Assembly: GCA_011391835.1 (NCBI GenBank) | Contig: JAABPS010000143.1 | Coordinates: 1 to 7,032, forward strand | Origin: Desulfobacteraceae bacterium | Lineage (GTDB): Bacteria > Desulfobacterota > Desulfobacteria > Desulfobacterales > JAABPS01 | DNA: 7,032 bases | Reading direction: 5' to 3' | Part shown: positions 1 to 5,941 of the stretch, one piece after another | How the letters are laid out: every line of letters begins with the position of its first letter | Position numbering within the stretch: the first letter of the stretch is position 1 | Program-made: the position numbers and the translations under genes | The notes under the pieces: model-generated | Seen by the model: the letters and a program-made list of their open reading frames with translations, nothing else | Database searches by the model: none | Told to the model about the DNA's origin: nothing

Positions 1-1
1 T

Positions 2-502
2 AGCTGGCCCCAGGAAATAAAAGACACCTTATTCGTTCCGGAGAAGTACGACTACATCAAATATTACAAATTGGAAGGGACTTACCAGGTCATCTACAAG
101 GCCAATATCTGCTGGCCTGCTGAGGAGTTCATCAATTCTACCGTTGAACATATGTCAAAGAGGGGATGGCGCCGATTAGAAGAAGATTACCTGAATCCCG
201 GTTTGAAGCTTAATTGGACAAGAGAAAAGTTTCGACAGTGGGGCTTTTTTATAGATCAAAAAGGGATGGATGTCCATCAGTGGATGGACGACTGGGAAGA
301 CAAAGACAAGAATATCGTGAGGTATGGTTTCCGATATATCACGAAAAGAGAAAACAACACTAGCATAACGAGCAGAACATGCAACTTGGACGCAGTTGTT
401 ATTTATATGCCCCATAATCTTCGCCCATCACCTGCCGATTTTGAGGCAATGAAAAAACAAGGTGATGCTGAAATTGAAAGACTAAAGAGAGAACATAAAT
501 GA
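2..502 (+). CDS. Hypothetical protein, 5'-truncated by the window edge; likely integron cassette gene
   Basis: I do not recognise this protein. The frame is open from base 2 to the TGA at 500-502 (166 visible residues), so the gene starts outside the window; the TTG at 71 is simply an internal Leu codon. The visible part is soluble-looking, with no membrane segment, and rich in Trp and charged residues. Its middle has a segment reading ICWPAEEFINS followed by a helix and RGWRRLEED, then a Trp/Asp-rich stretch (HQWMDDWEDKDKN) and beta-like segments, ending in a charged helix. The pattern of a hydrophobic strand, 'PAEE', a helix and 'GW' resembles small proteins of unknown function that I recall from gene cassettes, but this is a weak impression. 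The stop codon overlaps the first base of a predicted attC site, which is the usual arrangement of a cassette gene and its recombination site. Function cannot be stated. Confidence 0.75.
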   Translation, partial: SWPQEIKDTLFVPEKYDYIKYYKLEGTYQVIYKANICWPAEEFINSTVEHMSKRGWRRLEEDYLNPGLKLNWTREKFRQWGFFIDQKGMDVHQWMDDWEDKDKNIVRYGFRYITKRENNTSITSRTCNLDAVVIYMPHNLRPSPADFEAMKKQGDAEIERLKREHK

Positions 503-559
503 TATAACGAGCGGGTCGAGTGAGTCGCGAAAAGCACGCTCCTCACCCGCGCGTTCGGC
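502..559 (+). mobile_element. Integron attC recombination site
   Basis: The outer boxes are R'' ATATAAC (502-508) and R' GTTCGGC (553-559), with AAC 506-508 pairing to GTT 553-555. Next come two unpaired bases on each side (509-510 and 551-552). Then follows a stem: 511-516 pairs with 545-550, 518-520 with 542-544, 522-524 with 539-541 and 526-527 with 537-538, closed by a short loop. C517, T521 and T525 bulge out, all on the left arm. One-sided extrahelical bases and an unpaired central spacer are hallmarks of attC sites, which IntI recombines as folded single strands. Orientation is correct for the cassette gene on its left, and cleavage would fall between G553 and T554. R' departs from the GTTRRRY consensus at one place (C556). 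No integrase or second attC is in the window. Confidence 0.8.
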
Positions 560-573
560 ATGGAGAAATAATG
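560..573 (+). promoter_or_regulatory. Ribosome binding site and three-codon mini-ORF leading into the dual-OB gene
   Basis: GGAG at 562-565 lies five bases before the ATG at 571 and fixes the start of the next gene there. The same bases form a tiny open frame, ATG-GAG-AAA-TAA (560-571), whose stop shares its last base with the start ATG (TAATG). This could couple initiation at 571 to ribosomes coming off the mini-ORF. Whether the mini-ORF is translated is not known; its own ATG has no clear Shine-Dalgarno. Confidence 0.5.
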
Positions 574-1269
574 AAAATAATAATTACTGATCTGACAAGA
601 TTCACGAATAAGGATATTGTTTGTATAGCAGGTGTGAACCCGGCTTCGAACGAATGTGTCAGGCCTATGCCCTATATTCAGAAGGCATCTTGTCAGGAAC
701 TCAATATATTACCAGGAGCAATAATTGAAGGAGATTTTGCGCCTTGTGATTGTACTCCACCGCATATGGAAGATCGTAATAGAAGCCGATTGAAATTTCG
801 TGGCCCATGTAGCTCAGAAGAATTTAAAAGATTACTTAAAAATACCAGTTTTAACTCAGTCGAAGAAGGCTTTGGAATTTCACTCGCTTATGGTCAAAAA
901 CACGTCCCATATGATACCCCTCCAAACGTATCAATTATAACCTTATCTTTGAATCCAAATCAGTTAGATATAGTTAAAGATCACTACAAAAGAGGAAAGC
1001 TGCGAGTAAATTTTACCGATCAAGCAGGTAAATCATTCCGCTTTTTATCTATCACAGATTTAGGTTTTTTTGAGTATGCTGAGAGACATGCAGCTGAAGA
1101 TACAGTTGACGAACTGAATGATTTTATTCATGCCCAAGAGGAACTTTACATAAGGTTAGGCCTTGGGCGTGTCCACCAAAGTGCTGATGGTAGAAACGGA
1201 TTTTGGTTACAAGTAAATGGCATTTATACGTTTCCGGAATATTTCGAAGAAATTAGATGCTATAAGTAA
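571..1269 (+). CDS. Probable dual OB domain (DuOB) protein, putative nucleic-acid-associated
   Basis: The 232-residue protein has no signal peptide or membrane segment and should be cytosolic. Segments that led to the call are the N-terminal strand MKIIITDLTRF, CVRPMP at 29-34, PPHMEDR near 64-70, and the C-terminal GFWLQVNGIYTFPEY at 209-223. I recall this arrangement, especially the C-terminal 'WLQV-GIY-FP' element, from proteins named dual OB domain-containing, which sit beside DUF488 genes; no search was possible. OB folds commonly bind single-stranded nucleic acid, so a binding or sensing role is inferred. No catalytic motif was seen. ATG 571 is chosen over the in-frame GTG at 520 because the latter lies inside the attC site while 571 has a good GGAG. 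The gene is AT-rich compared with the right part of the window and is 12 bases from the first DUF488 gene, so it is probably cotranscribed with it. Confidence 0.7.
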   Translation: MKIIITDLTRFTNKDIVCIAGVNPASNECVRPMPYIQKASCQELNILPGAIIEGDFAPCDCTPPHMEDRNRSRLKFRGPCSSEEFKRLLKNTSFNSVEEGFGISLAYGQKHVPYDTPPNVSIITLSLNPNQLDIVKDHYKRGKLRVNFTDQAGKSFRFLSITDLGFFEYAERHAAEDTVDELNDFIHAQEELYIRLGLGRVHQSADGRNGFWLQVNGIYTFPEYFEEIRCYK

Positions 1270-1281
1270 TAGTGGCAGATT

Positions 1282-1890
1282 ATGAGTAATGAACTATTCA
1301 CAATAGGGTACTCCCCTCACATCCCAGATTCTCTCCTACGTATTTTAAAAAAACACAAAATAACAGCTGTTGCAGACGTTCGCTCTTCGCCATATAGCAA
1401 GTTCAAACCAGAATTCAATAAAGATCAATTGGCAGAATTTCTCAAAAGGAATGGAATCGCTTATGTATTTTTGGGTGACTTTTGCGGGGCAAGAGTGGAA
1501 GACCCATCTTGTTATGTTAATGGGAAAGTAGACTATGCGCGTGTGGCAGAAAATCCTAAATTTATGGAAGGGTTAAAAAGAATAATACATGGTATGGAGA
1601 AATTCCGCATAGCCCTCATGTGCGCGGAAAAAGACCCTATAACTTGCCATAGAACTATTTTGGTTTGTCGGAATCTGACTTCCAAAGGCATTAATATTAA
1701 ACATATATTGAGTAACGGGAGAACCGAAGACCACAAAGAGAGCGAGCAGAGGTTGTTGAAGCTTTTTAAGCTAAACCATCCAGATATGTTTCGAAGCGAG
1801 CTGCAAAGGTTGAATGATGCATATTCCCGCCAAGGTGAAAAAATAGCCTATGAAGCTGCTGAATCAACATCTGAATATAAGGCCAACTAA
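1282..1890 (+). CDS. DUF488 family protein, first of two
   Basis: This 202-residue protein belongs to the DUF488 family. Visible family motifs are FTIGYS at 6-11, ADVRSSPYSKFKPEFNK at 31-47, FLGDFCGAR near 63-71, and CAEKDPITCHR at 114-124, where Cys114, Glu116, Cys122, His123 and Arg124 form the conserved cluster. The biochemical activity of DUF488 is not established; the invariant Asp-x-Arg and Cys-x-Glu...Cys-His-Arg residues look like an active or metal/nucleotide-binding site (inference). Residues after about 125 form a helical, charged tail not seen in its shorter neighbour. The start ATG has only a weak ribosome binding site, consistent with translation from the upstream gene 12 bases away. 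The stop TAA is directly followed by the ATG of the second DUF488 gene. Family assignment is firm, function is not. Confidence 0.88.
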   Translation: MSNELFTIGYSPHIPDSLLRILKKHKITAVADVRSSPYSKFKPEFNKDQLAEFLKRNGIAYVFLGDFCGARVEDPSCYVNGKVDYARVAENPKFMEGLKRIIHGMEKFRIALMCAEKDPITCHRTILVCRNLTSKGINIKHILSNGRTEDHKESEQRLLKLFKLNHPDMFRSELQRLNDAYSRQGEKIAYEAAESTSEYKAN

Positions 1891-2334
1891 ATGACAGGTA
1901 TAAATATATATACAATTGGGTTCACCAAGCAAAGTGCTAAAACCTTTTTCTGGAAACTACGTGCTGCTGGCGTAACAAAGCTCATCGATATTCGGTTGAA
2001 TAACCTTTCGCAACTTGCAGGGTTTGCCAAGCGGGATGATCTAATCTTTTTCTTAAAAGAACTTAGCGATTGCGACTATAAACACATGCCTGATTTTGCA
2101 CCAACAAAGGAAATTCTTGATTCGTACAAGAAAAGGCAAATTGATTGGAATGAGTATGCTCAACGTTTTAACAGGCTCATTAAAGATCGTAAAATTGAGA
2201 GCAAAATATCGGCTGAAGAACTCAATAATGCATGTTTTTTGTGTAGTGAGCCGACACCTGAAAAATGCCATCGTCGCTTGGTAAGTGAATATTTAAAAGA
2301 GCATTTTGGAAACATTGAAATTAAACATCTATAA
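1891..2334 (+). CDS. DUF488 family protein, second of two
   Basis: This is a second, shorter DUF488 protein (147 residues). It starts with YTIGFT at 7-12, has LIDIRLNN at 31-38 in the place of the first protein's DVRSSP segment, and ends the core with CSEPTPEKCHRR at 118-129. Cys118, Glu120, Cys126, His127 and Arg128 match the cluster of its neighbour, so it should be active if the first is. Between the motifs the two differ strongly: this one lacks the SKFKPEFNK segment and has QLAGFAKRDDL instead. They are therefore old paralogues and not a recent duplication. The gene begins immediately after the stop of the preceding one (TAAATG), with TAAGG at 1878-1882 inside that gene as a ribosome binding site. 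This strongly suggests one operon and a joint function, perhaps as a heteromeric pair (inference). Confidence 0.85.
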   Translation: MTGINIYTIGFTKQSAKTFFWKLRAAGVTKLIDIRLNNLSQLAGFAKRDDLIFFLKELSDCDYKHMPDFAPTKEILDSYKKRQIDWNEYAQRFNRLIKDRKIESKISAEELNNACFLCSEPTPEKCHRRLVSEYLKEHFGNIEIKHL

Positions 2335-2349
2335 AATTGCCGAACCCAT

Positions 2350-2369
2350 TGCAGTCCAGCGGGACAGCA
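2350..2369. other. Small hairpin after the DUF488 operon
   Basis: TGCAGTCC (2350-2357) and GGACAGCA (2362-2369) are inverted repeats with one A-A mismatch around an AGCG loop, starting 15 bases after the second DUF488 stop. There is no T run, so it is not a standard intrinsic terminator. It could limit readthrough, protect the 3' end of the operon mRNA, or be chance. Confidence 0.4.
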
Positions 2370-2407
2370 AGGGCCGGGCCACAGCAGGGAGCATTGATAG
2401 CGATCGT

Positions 2408-3175
2408 ATGCCGGAGAAACTATTTTCATTAAAAGGAAAAATTGCCTTAGTGACTGGGGGTTCCAGAGGAATCGGACGGGCCATTGCGCTGACGTATGCC
2501 AAAGCAGGGGCAGATGTTGCCATTGCCGCACGGGGAATGAACGGCCTGAATACGGTTCAGTCGGATATCGAAAAAACCGGCCAGCGATGTGTGGCGGTTT
2601 CAGCAGATCTGTCATCCGACAAAGAAATAAAACGCCTTCATGAAACGGTAACCGCCAAATTGGGTTCTATCGATATTCTGGTAAATAATGCCGGTATCGG
2701 CTATTTTGTTGCCTTAATGGATCTTGCCTATCATCAGTTCAGCGACGTATTGAGGCTCAATACATGGGCGGCTGTACATCTTTCACAGCTATGTTATCCG
2801 GGCATGAAACAAAAAGGCAAAGGCGTCATTATCAATATTGCGTCCACCGGAGGCATAAAGCCCGATATATTTGCCGGTGCCTACAGCGCTTCCAAATCAG
2901 CTCTCATCATGTTTACCAAACAGATGGCATGTGAGTGGGGTCATGATGGCATTCGCTGTGTGGCCATTTGTCCCGGTCTTGTACGCACGGAGATGGCAGC
3001 CGATCTGGTGGCACACCGTGAGAAGCATGGCTTTCAAAATCTGGTGAATCGGGTAGGCGAGCCCGATGAAATCGCAGGAATGGCTTTAATGCTGGCCAGT
3101 GACGCAGGTTCGTACTGTCAGGGAGCTATTTATCTGATGGATGGCGGATCAACGGTCAGTGCTTCCTGGGGATAA
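2408..3175 (+). CDS. Short-chain dehydrogenase/reductase (SDR), classical FabG-like type
   Basis: This 255-residue protein is a complete classical SDR, an NAD(P)H-dependent cytosolic oxidoreductase. It has the Rossmann nucleotide motif TGGSRGIG at 16-23, NNAG at 93-96, and the catalytic tetrad Asn118, Ser146, Tyr159 and Lys163 (AYSASK). ICPGLVRTEM near 185-195 and a C-terminal YLMDGGSTVSA end complete the fold. Arg42 after the second strand, where FabG-like enzymes often carry Arg, is compatible with NADPH preference, but this is weak. The substrate cannot be read from sequence; 3-oxoacyl-ACP reductase, glucose dehydrogenase and sugar or polyol dehydrogenases all share these motifs. ATG 2408 is chosen because it gives the normal SDR N-terminus; the frame is open further upstream (TTG 2306) but would run into the DUF488 gene. 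GGGAG at 2387-2391 is too distant to be a good ribosome site. G+C is clearly higher than in the preceding operon. Confidence 0.9.
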   Translation: MPEKLFSLKGKIALVTGGSRGIGRAIALTYAKAGADVAIAARGMNGLNTVQSDIEKTGQRCVAVSADLSSDKEIKRLHETVTAKLGSIDILVNNAGIGYFVALMDLAYHQFSDVLRLNTWAAVHLSQLCYPGMKQKGKGVIINIASTGGIKPDIFAGAYSASKSALIMFTKQMACEWGHDGIRCVAICPGLVRTEMAADLVAHREKHGFQNLVNRVGEPDEIAGMALMLASDAGSYCQGAIYLMDGGSTVSASWG

Positions 3176-3266
3176 ATTATTCCCCTGAGGTTTAACAATA
3201 AAGCCTAAAAATATATCCAGAAGACACAGAAGTGATCCCCCGCCGGGCATTCATACGGAGACATAG

Positions 3267-3749
3267 ATGAAATTACCGTTAAAGCCACATAGCTGTGTAG
3301 CATCGCTTTTTATTCTGCTTATGCTGTTTTCGGAAGCCTGTTCTACTGATCATCGAACGATTCCTGATAATATCAATGATACCTATGCTCAAAATAATTT
3401 GCCCAATTTACGGTTTGGCTCCATTAATATTCACTCGCCACAAGGCACCTATGACATTATCGCATGGGAAAAATATACCTATTCCATACACCTGTTCGCT
3501 GAAAATACAGGCATAAAAAATGTTCGCGTCAGGGCAGGAATCGTTGACGGCAGAGTATGCTACGATAACACATTCTCGTATATCTCAGCAGCCGCTCCCA
3601 AACGGATTGAATTTACATGCACCATGCCCATCGGTACTCATACGATGGTCATCGAAGCAGACCCGGAAAATACAATCACGGAACTAAATGAATCAGACAA
3701 CCGGGTGACACGGACATTTATCGCGAATCTTCGCATTCAGGCATTTTAA
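3267..3749 (+). CDS. Exported protein or lipoprotein with one CARDB-like domain
   Basis: This 160-residue protein begins with a basic n-region and a hydrophobic stretch (about 11-22), ending in LFSEACS with Cys25. That could be a lipoprotein cysteine, but the lipobox is poor (S-E-A-C, without Leu at -3), so cleavage by signal peptidase I is also possible. Residues about 47-155 form one beta-rich domain: LPNLRFGSINI at the start, an AENTG turn, and the ending IEADPENTITELNESDNRV. This is the CARDB signature, a cell-adhesion-related bacterial Ig-like fold in which the final Asn/Glu-rich segment precedes the last strand. Two cysteines inside the domain (VCYDN and FTCTM) could form a disulfide outside the cytoplasm. 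A good GGAG (3257-3260) lies six bases before the ATG. The gene is 91 bases after the SDR gene and 123 bases before the SEC-C gene. It probably acts at the cell surface or in the periplasm; the partner is unknown. Confidence 0.75.
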   Translation: MKLPLKPHSCVASLFILLMLFSEACSTDHRTIPDNINDTYAQNNLPNLRFGSINIHSPQGTYDIIAWEKYTYSIHLFAENTGIKNVRVRAGIVDGRVCYDNTFSYISAAAPKRIEFTCTMPIGTHTMVIEADPENTITELNESDNRVTRTFIANLRIQAF

Positions 3750-3872
3750 CTATATCATTCAAATTGTTTCCATTCACATCATAATATGCTATATGGGATA
3801 TACTTCAGTAATCTGCTGATAACCGGTTTTAGATTTTGATGCAAACAGGCTTAAGAAAGTGTAGGTGAAAAA

Positions 3873-4160
3873 ATGGATAAAATATTTGATGGAAAAAAGA
3901 TGACAAAGTTAGGCTCTGAAAAGAGGCCTGCTGTTGTCAGAGTGAAAACGAAAACAAGACAGAAAGAAGTTGAATCTATATTTAAAAAAAATAACTGGCG
4001 CTATACCATTGAACTGAACGCGGATAAAGAGGAAGACATTGCCGATTTGGAAGCATTATTAAACACCCCAAAACCGATGAAGGCAGAAAAGAGGATCGGC
4101 CGTAATGACCCTTGCCCGTGCGGAAGCGGCAAAAAGTATAAAAAGTGCTGCGGCGCGTGA
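3873..4160 (+). CDS. Small SEC-C zinc-binding protein, PBPRA1643 family
   Basis: This 95-residue cytosolic protein ends in a SEC-C motif: Cys81, Cys83, Cys92 and Cys93 in CPCGSGKKYKKCC, which in SecA and other proteins binds one zinc ion. The part before it (LGSEKRPAVVRVKTKTRQ, a helix, then a strand and DIADLEALLNTPKP) matches the pattern I recall for the SWIM/SEC-C family named after PBPRA1643. Remembered family members carry about 15 more residues at the N-terminus; here the frame has a TAA at 3852-3854, so no longer start exists. AGGTG at 3863-3867 is a good ribosome site five bases before the ATG. Function is unknown. SEC-C motifs often act as protein- or ribosome-contact modules. It stands alone with long gaps on both sides. 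Confidence 0.88.
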   Translation: MDKIFDGKKMTKLGSEKRPAVVRVKTKTRQKEVESIFKKNNWRYTIELNADKEEDIADLEALLNTPKPMKAEKRIGRNDPCPCGSGKKYKKCCGA

Positions 4161-4499
4161 TACCGCCATGCAGCTTATGCCATTTTTGATCTAACTGATA
4201 CAAATCATCAACAAACCCGATAACACGGTCATCACCTTGAACCTCTTTACCCCTTACCAGACCCCTTTACTGATCCTTGAGAAAGACAAAATTGCCTTAT
4301 CTGCCTTGGGCAGACTCGCAACGACGGAAAAAGTGCTTGCAATGACTTTGAAAAGCACCCTGCTTCATTCAAGCCCATTCTTCATAATTCTGAATCAAAT
4401 CCAGATATATTGAGCAATTAACGTGTGTTGACCTTATGCTTGACAGGATACTTACGACACTGCTAACATTACTTCAAATTGGATTCTGCCATATCTGAC
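4161..4499. other. Intergenic region without a convincing gene
   Basis: Between the SEC-C gene and rfbC no gene with a plausible start and ribosome binding site was found. A frame is open from about 4195 to a stop near 4413 and reads ITLNLFTPYQTPLLILEK in its middle, but it has no ATG start before that part and no recognisable family. It may be a decayed gene remnant. No convincing terminator with a T run was found after the SEC-C gene. The right end holds the promoter described separately. Confidence 0.6.
4440..4469 (+). promoter_or_regulatory. Sigma-70-type promoter with extended -10, for rfbC-rfbD-trhP
   Basis: A perfect -35 TTGACA (4440-4445) is followed after 18 bases by TAACAT (4464-4469), preceded by TGC, which gives an extended -10 element. 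Transcription would start near 4476, leaving a 5' leader of only about 25 bases before the rfbC ATG at 4500. The position, directly ahead of a three-gene overlapping operon, supports it. Found by eye only. Confidence 0.6.
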
Positions 4500-5063
4500 A
4501 TGAAAATAAAGCAATTATCTATTGAAGACGTGTTAATCATTGAACCCGATGTGTTCGAAGACAATCGGGGCTTTTTTATGGAGATGTATCATCACCAGCG
4601 CTACTCGGATTTTCTGAAGGATTGTATTTTTGTCCAGGATAACCTTTCATTTTCAAAAAAATATACATTAAGGGGATTACACTTTCAGGTAAAGCACCCC
4701 CAGGCGAAACTCATCCAGGTAATTTCAGGAGAAGTATTTGATGTGGCAGTGGATATCCGTCAGGATTCGCCAACATTTGGACAATGGGTGGGCGCACATT
4801 TATCAGATAAAAATCGGCATCAGTTTTTCATTCCAGAAGGCTTTGCCCATGGATTCTGTGTACTCAGTCAAACCGCCCATGTTTTATATAAATGTACGGA
4901 TATGTATTTTCCGGAAGATGATAAAGGGATTTTGTGGTCAGACCCCGAAATTGACATTGACTGGCCGGCAAAAACACCCATTCTTTCAGAAAAAGATAAA
5001 CAGCTCCCGCGTCTAAGCGATATGAAACCCAATGAACTTCCCTATTTCTGTAAAACCCAATGA
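4500..5063 (+). CDS. rfbC: dTDP-4-dehydrorhamnose 3,5-epimerase
   Basis: RfbC (RmlC) is a cytosolic cupin enzyme that epimerises C3 and C5 of dTDP-4-keto-6-deoxy-glucose, the third step of dTDP-L-rhamnose synthesis. The 187-residue length is typical. Motifs run in the expected order: FEDNRGFFMEMY at 19-30, the VQDNLSFSK segment at 45-53, LRGLHFQ at 57-63 (Arg58 and the catalytic-base His61), Lys70, GEVFDVAVDIR at 77-87, IPEGFAHGFCVLS at 111-123, Tyr130 (catalytic acid) in LYKCTDMY, and WSDPEIDIDWP at 146-156. No key residue is missing. ATG 4500 is chosen over the in-frame TTG at 4479 because it gives the family N-terminus; the Shine-Dalgarno is poor (only GGA at 4481-4483). The stop overlaps the start of rfbD (ATGA), indicating translational coupling. 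Rhamnose made here would go to O-antigen or another surface glycan. Confidence 0.96.
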   Translation: MKIKQLSIEDVLIIEPDVFEDNRGFFMEMYHHQRYSDFLKDCIFVQDNLSFSKKYTLRGLHFQVKHPQAKLIQVISGEVFDVAVDIRQDSPTFGQWVGAHLSDKNRHQFFIPEGFAHGFCVLSQTAHVLYKCTDMYFPEDDKGILWSDPEIDIDWPAKTPILSEKDKQLPRLSDMKPNELPYFCKTQ

Positions 5064-5941
5064 AGATTGTAGTCATCGGATCAAATGGACAATTAGGCTG
5101 GGAAATACTTCAACAGGGGAAAGCCTGTGGATGTGAAATGAAAGGTGTTGACCTTCCGCTGGTTGATATAACAAATAACACACAAGCAGTAAACCTTTTT
5201 ACTCTGTATCAACCCGAACTGGTTATCAACGCCGCCGCATACACCCATGTCGATGGCGCTGAGACGGAAAAAGATCTCGCCTTCCGGGTGAACCGGGACG
5301 CACCAGGCCATCTGGCTTATTTATGTTCAACCTTCGGTATTCCTCTGATCCATTTTTCAACAGACTATGTATTTGACGGCAAAGGAGATGTTCCATACAA
5401 AGAGACCGACCCCGTATCGCCCGTTAACGTTTATGGGCAAAGCAAGCTGGAAGGAGAAAACCGTATCCGTTCAGAGTTACAAAAACACATCATCATCCGT
5501 ACTTCATGGTTATACGGCATCCACGGGAATAATTTTGTTAAAGCAATGCTCAGGCTGGGAAAGGAAAAAGAATCCGTTCAAGTGGTGGCCGATCAATTCG
5601 GATCTCCCACCAGCACAGCCGATCTTTCAGAATCCGTATTACACATCGCATCACACATACAAAACAGAACCAACATCGCCTGGGGAACGTATCACTACTG
5701 TGGCAGAGGAATCACCACATGGCATGAGTTTTCGCAGGAAATATTTGATATCGCCAAAAGCATGACGTCGCTTATAGTACGGCAGGTAGAGCCGATCCCT
5801 TCAACCGTATTTGTATCAAAAGCCTCCAGGCCGGCCTTTTCGGCGCTGGATTGTCAGCAGATACAGACGCATTTTGGCATCCAGACAAAACCCTGGCGCC
5901 ACAGCTTAAAAGTCATGATCCACCGGTTTTTCAATGAATAA
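5060..5941 (+). CDS. rfbD: dTDP-4-dehydrorhamnose reductase
   Basis: RfbD (RmlD) reduces the 4-keto group of dTDP-4-dehydro-L-rhamnose with NAD(P)H and gives dTDP-L-rhamnose, the last step of the pathway. The 293-residue protein is an extended SDR of normal length. It shows the nucleotide loop GSNGQLG at 7-13, VDITN near 35-39, INAAAYTHVDGAE at 56-68, FSTDYVFDG at 99-107 with Thr101, and the catalytic pair Tyr125 and Lys129 in VYGQSKLEGE. IIRTSWLYG and VVADQFGSPTST, which shape the substrate pocket, follow. Its start lies inside the rfbC stop (four-base overlap), and its end overlaps the next gene by eight bases, so the three genes form one unit. The usual partners rfbA and rfbB are not in this window and must be elsewhere. 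Confidence 0.96.
   Translation: MKIVVIGSNGQLGWEILQQGKACGCEMKGVDLPLVDITNNTQAVNLFTLYQPELVINAAAYTHVDGAETEKDLAFRVNRDAPGHLAYLCSTFGIPLIHFSTDYVFDGKGDVPYKETDPVSPVNVYGQSKLEGENRIRSELQKHIIIRTSWLYGIHGNNFVKAMLRLGKEKESVQVVADQFGSPTSTADLSESVLHIASHIQNRTNIAWGTYHYCGRGITTWHEFSQEIFDIAKSMTSLIVRQVEPIPSTVFVSKASRPAFSALDCQQIQTHFGIQTKPWRHSLKVMIHRFFNE

Noticed and set aside
520..570. GTG start at 520 for the DuOB gene
   Set aside because: This stretch is the attC hairpin; the 17 extra residues are not family-like, and ATG 571 has a good GGAG.
2343..2371. Second attC after the DUF488 genes
   Set aside because: An AAC lies left of the hairpin at 2350-2369, but no GTT box follows on the right and there are no one-sided bulges.
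2306..2407. TTG start at 2306 for the SDR gene
   Set aside because: It would overlap the second DUF488 gene by 29 bases and add 34 residues before the normal SDR N-terminus.
2160..2615. 151-codon open frame on the minus strand
   Set aside because: It spans the ends of two well-supported genes on the other strand and shows no family motif; it is a shadow frame.
3764..3795. Promoter before the SEC-C gene (TTGTTT with TGCTATAT)
   Set aside because: The spacing to the best -10 is 20 bases and the -35 is poor; too weak to annotate.
4153..4190. Terminator after the SEC-C gene (GGCG...CGCC followed downstream by TTTTT)
   Set aside because: The stem is only four pairs, overlaps the gene end, and the T run is far from it.
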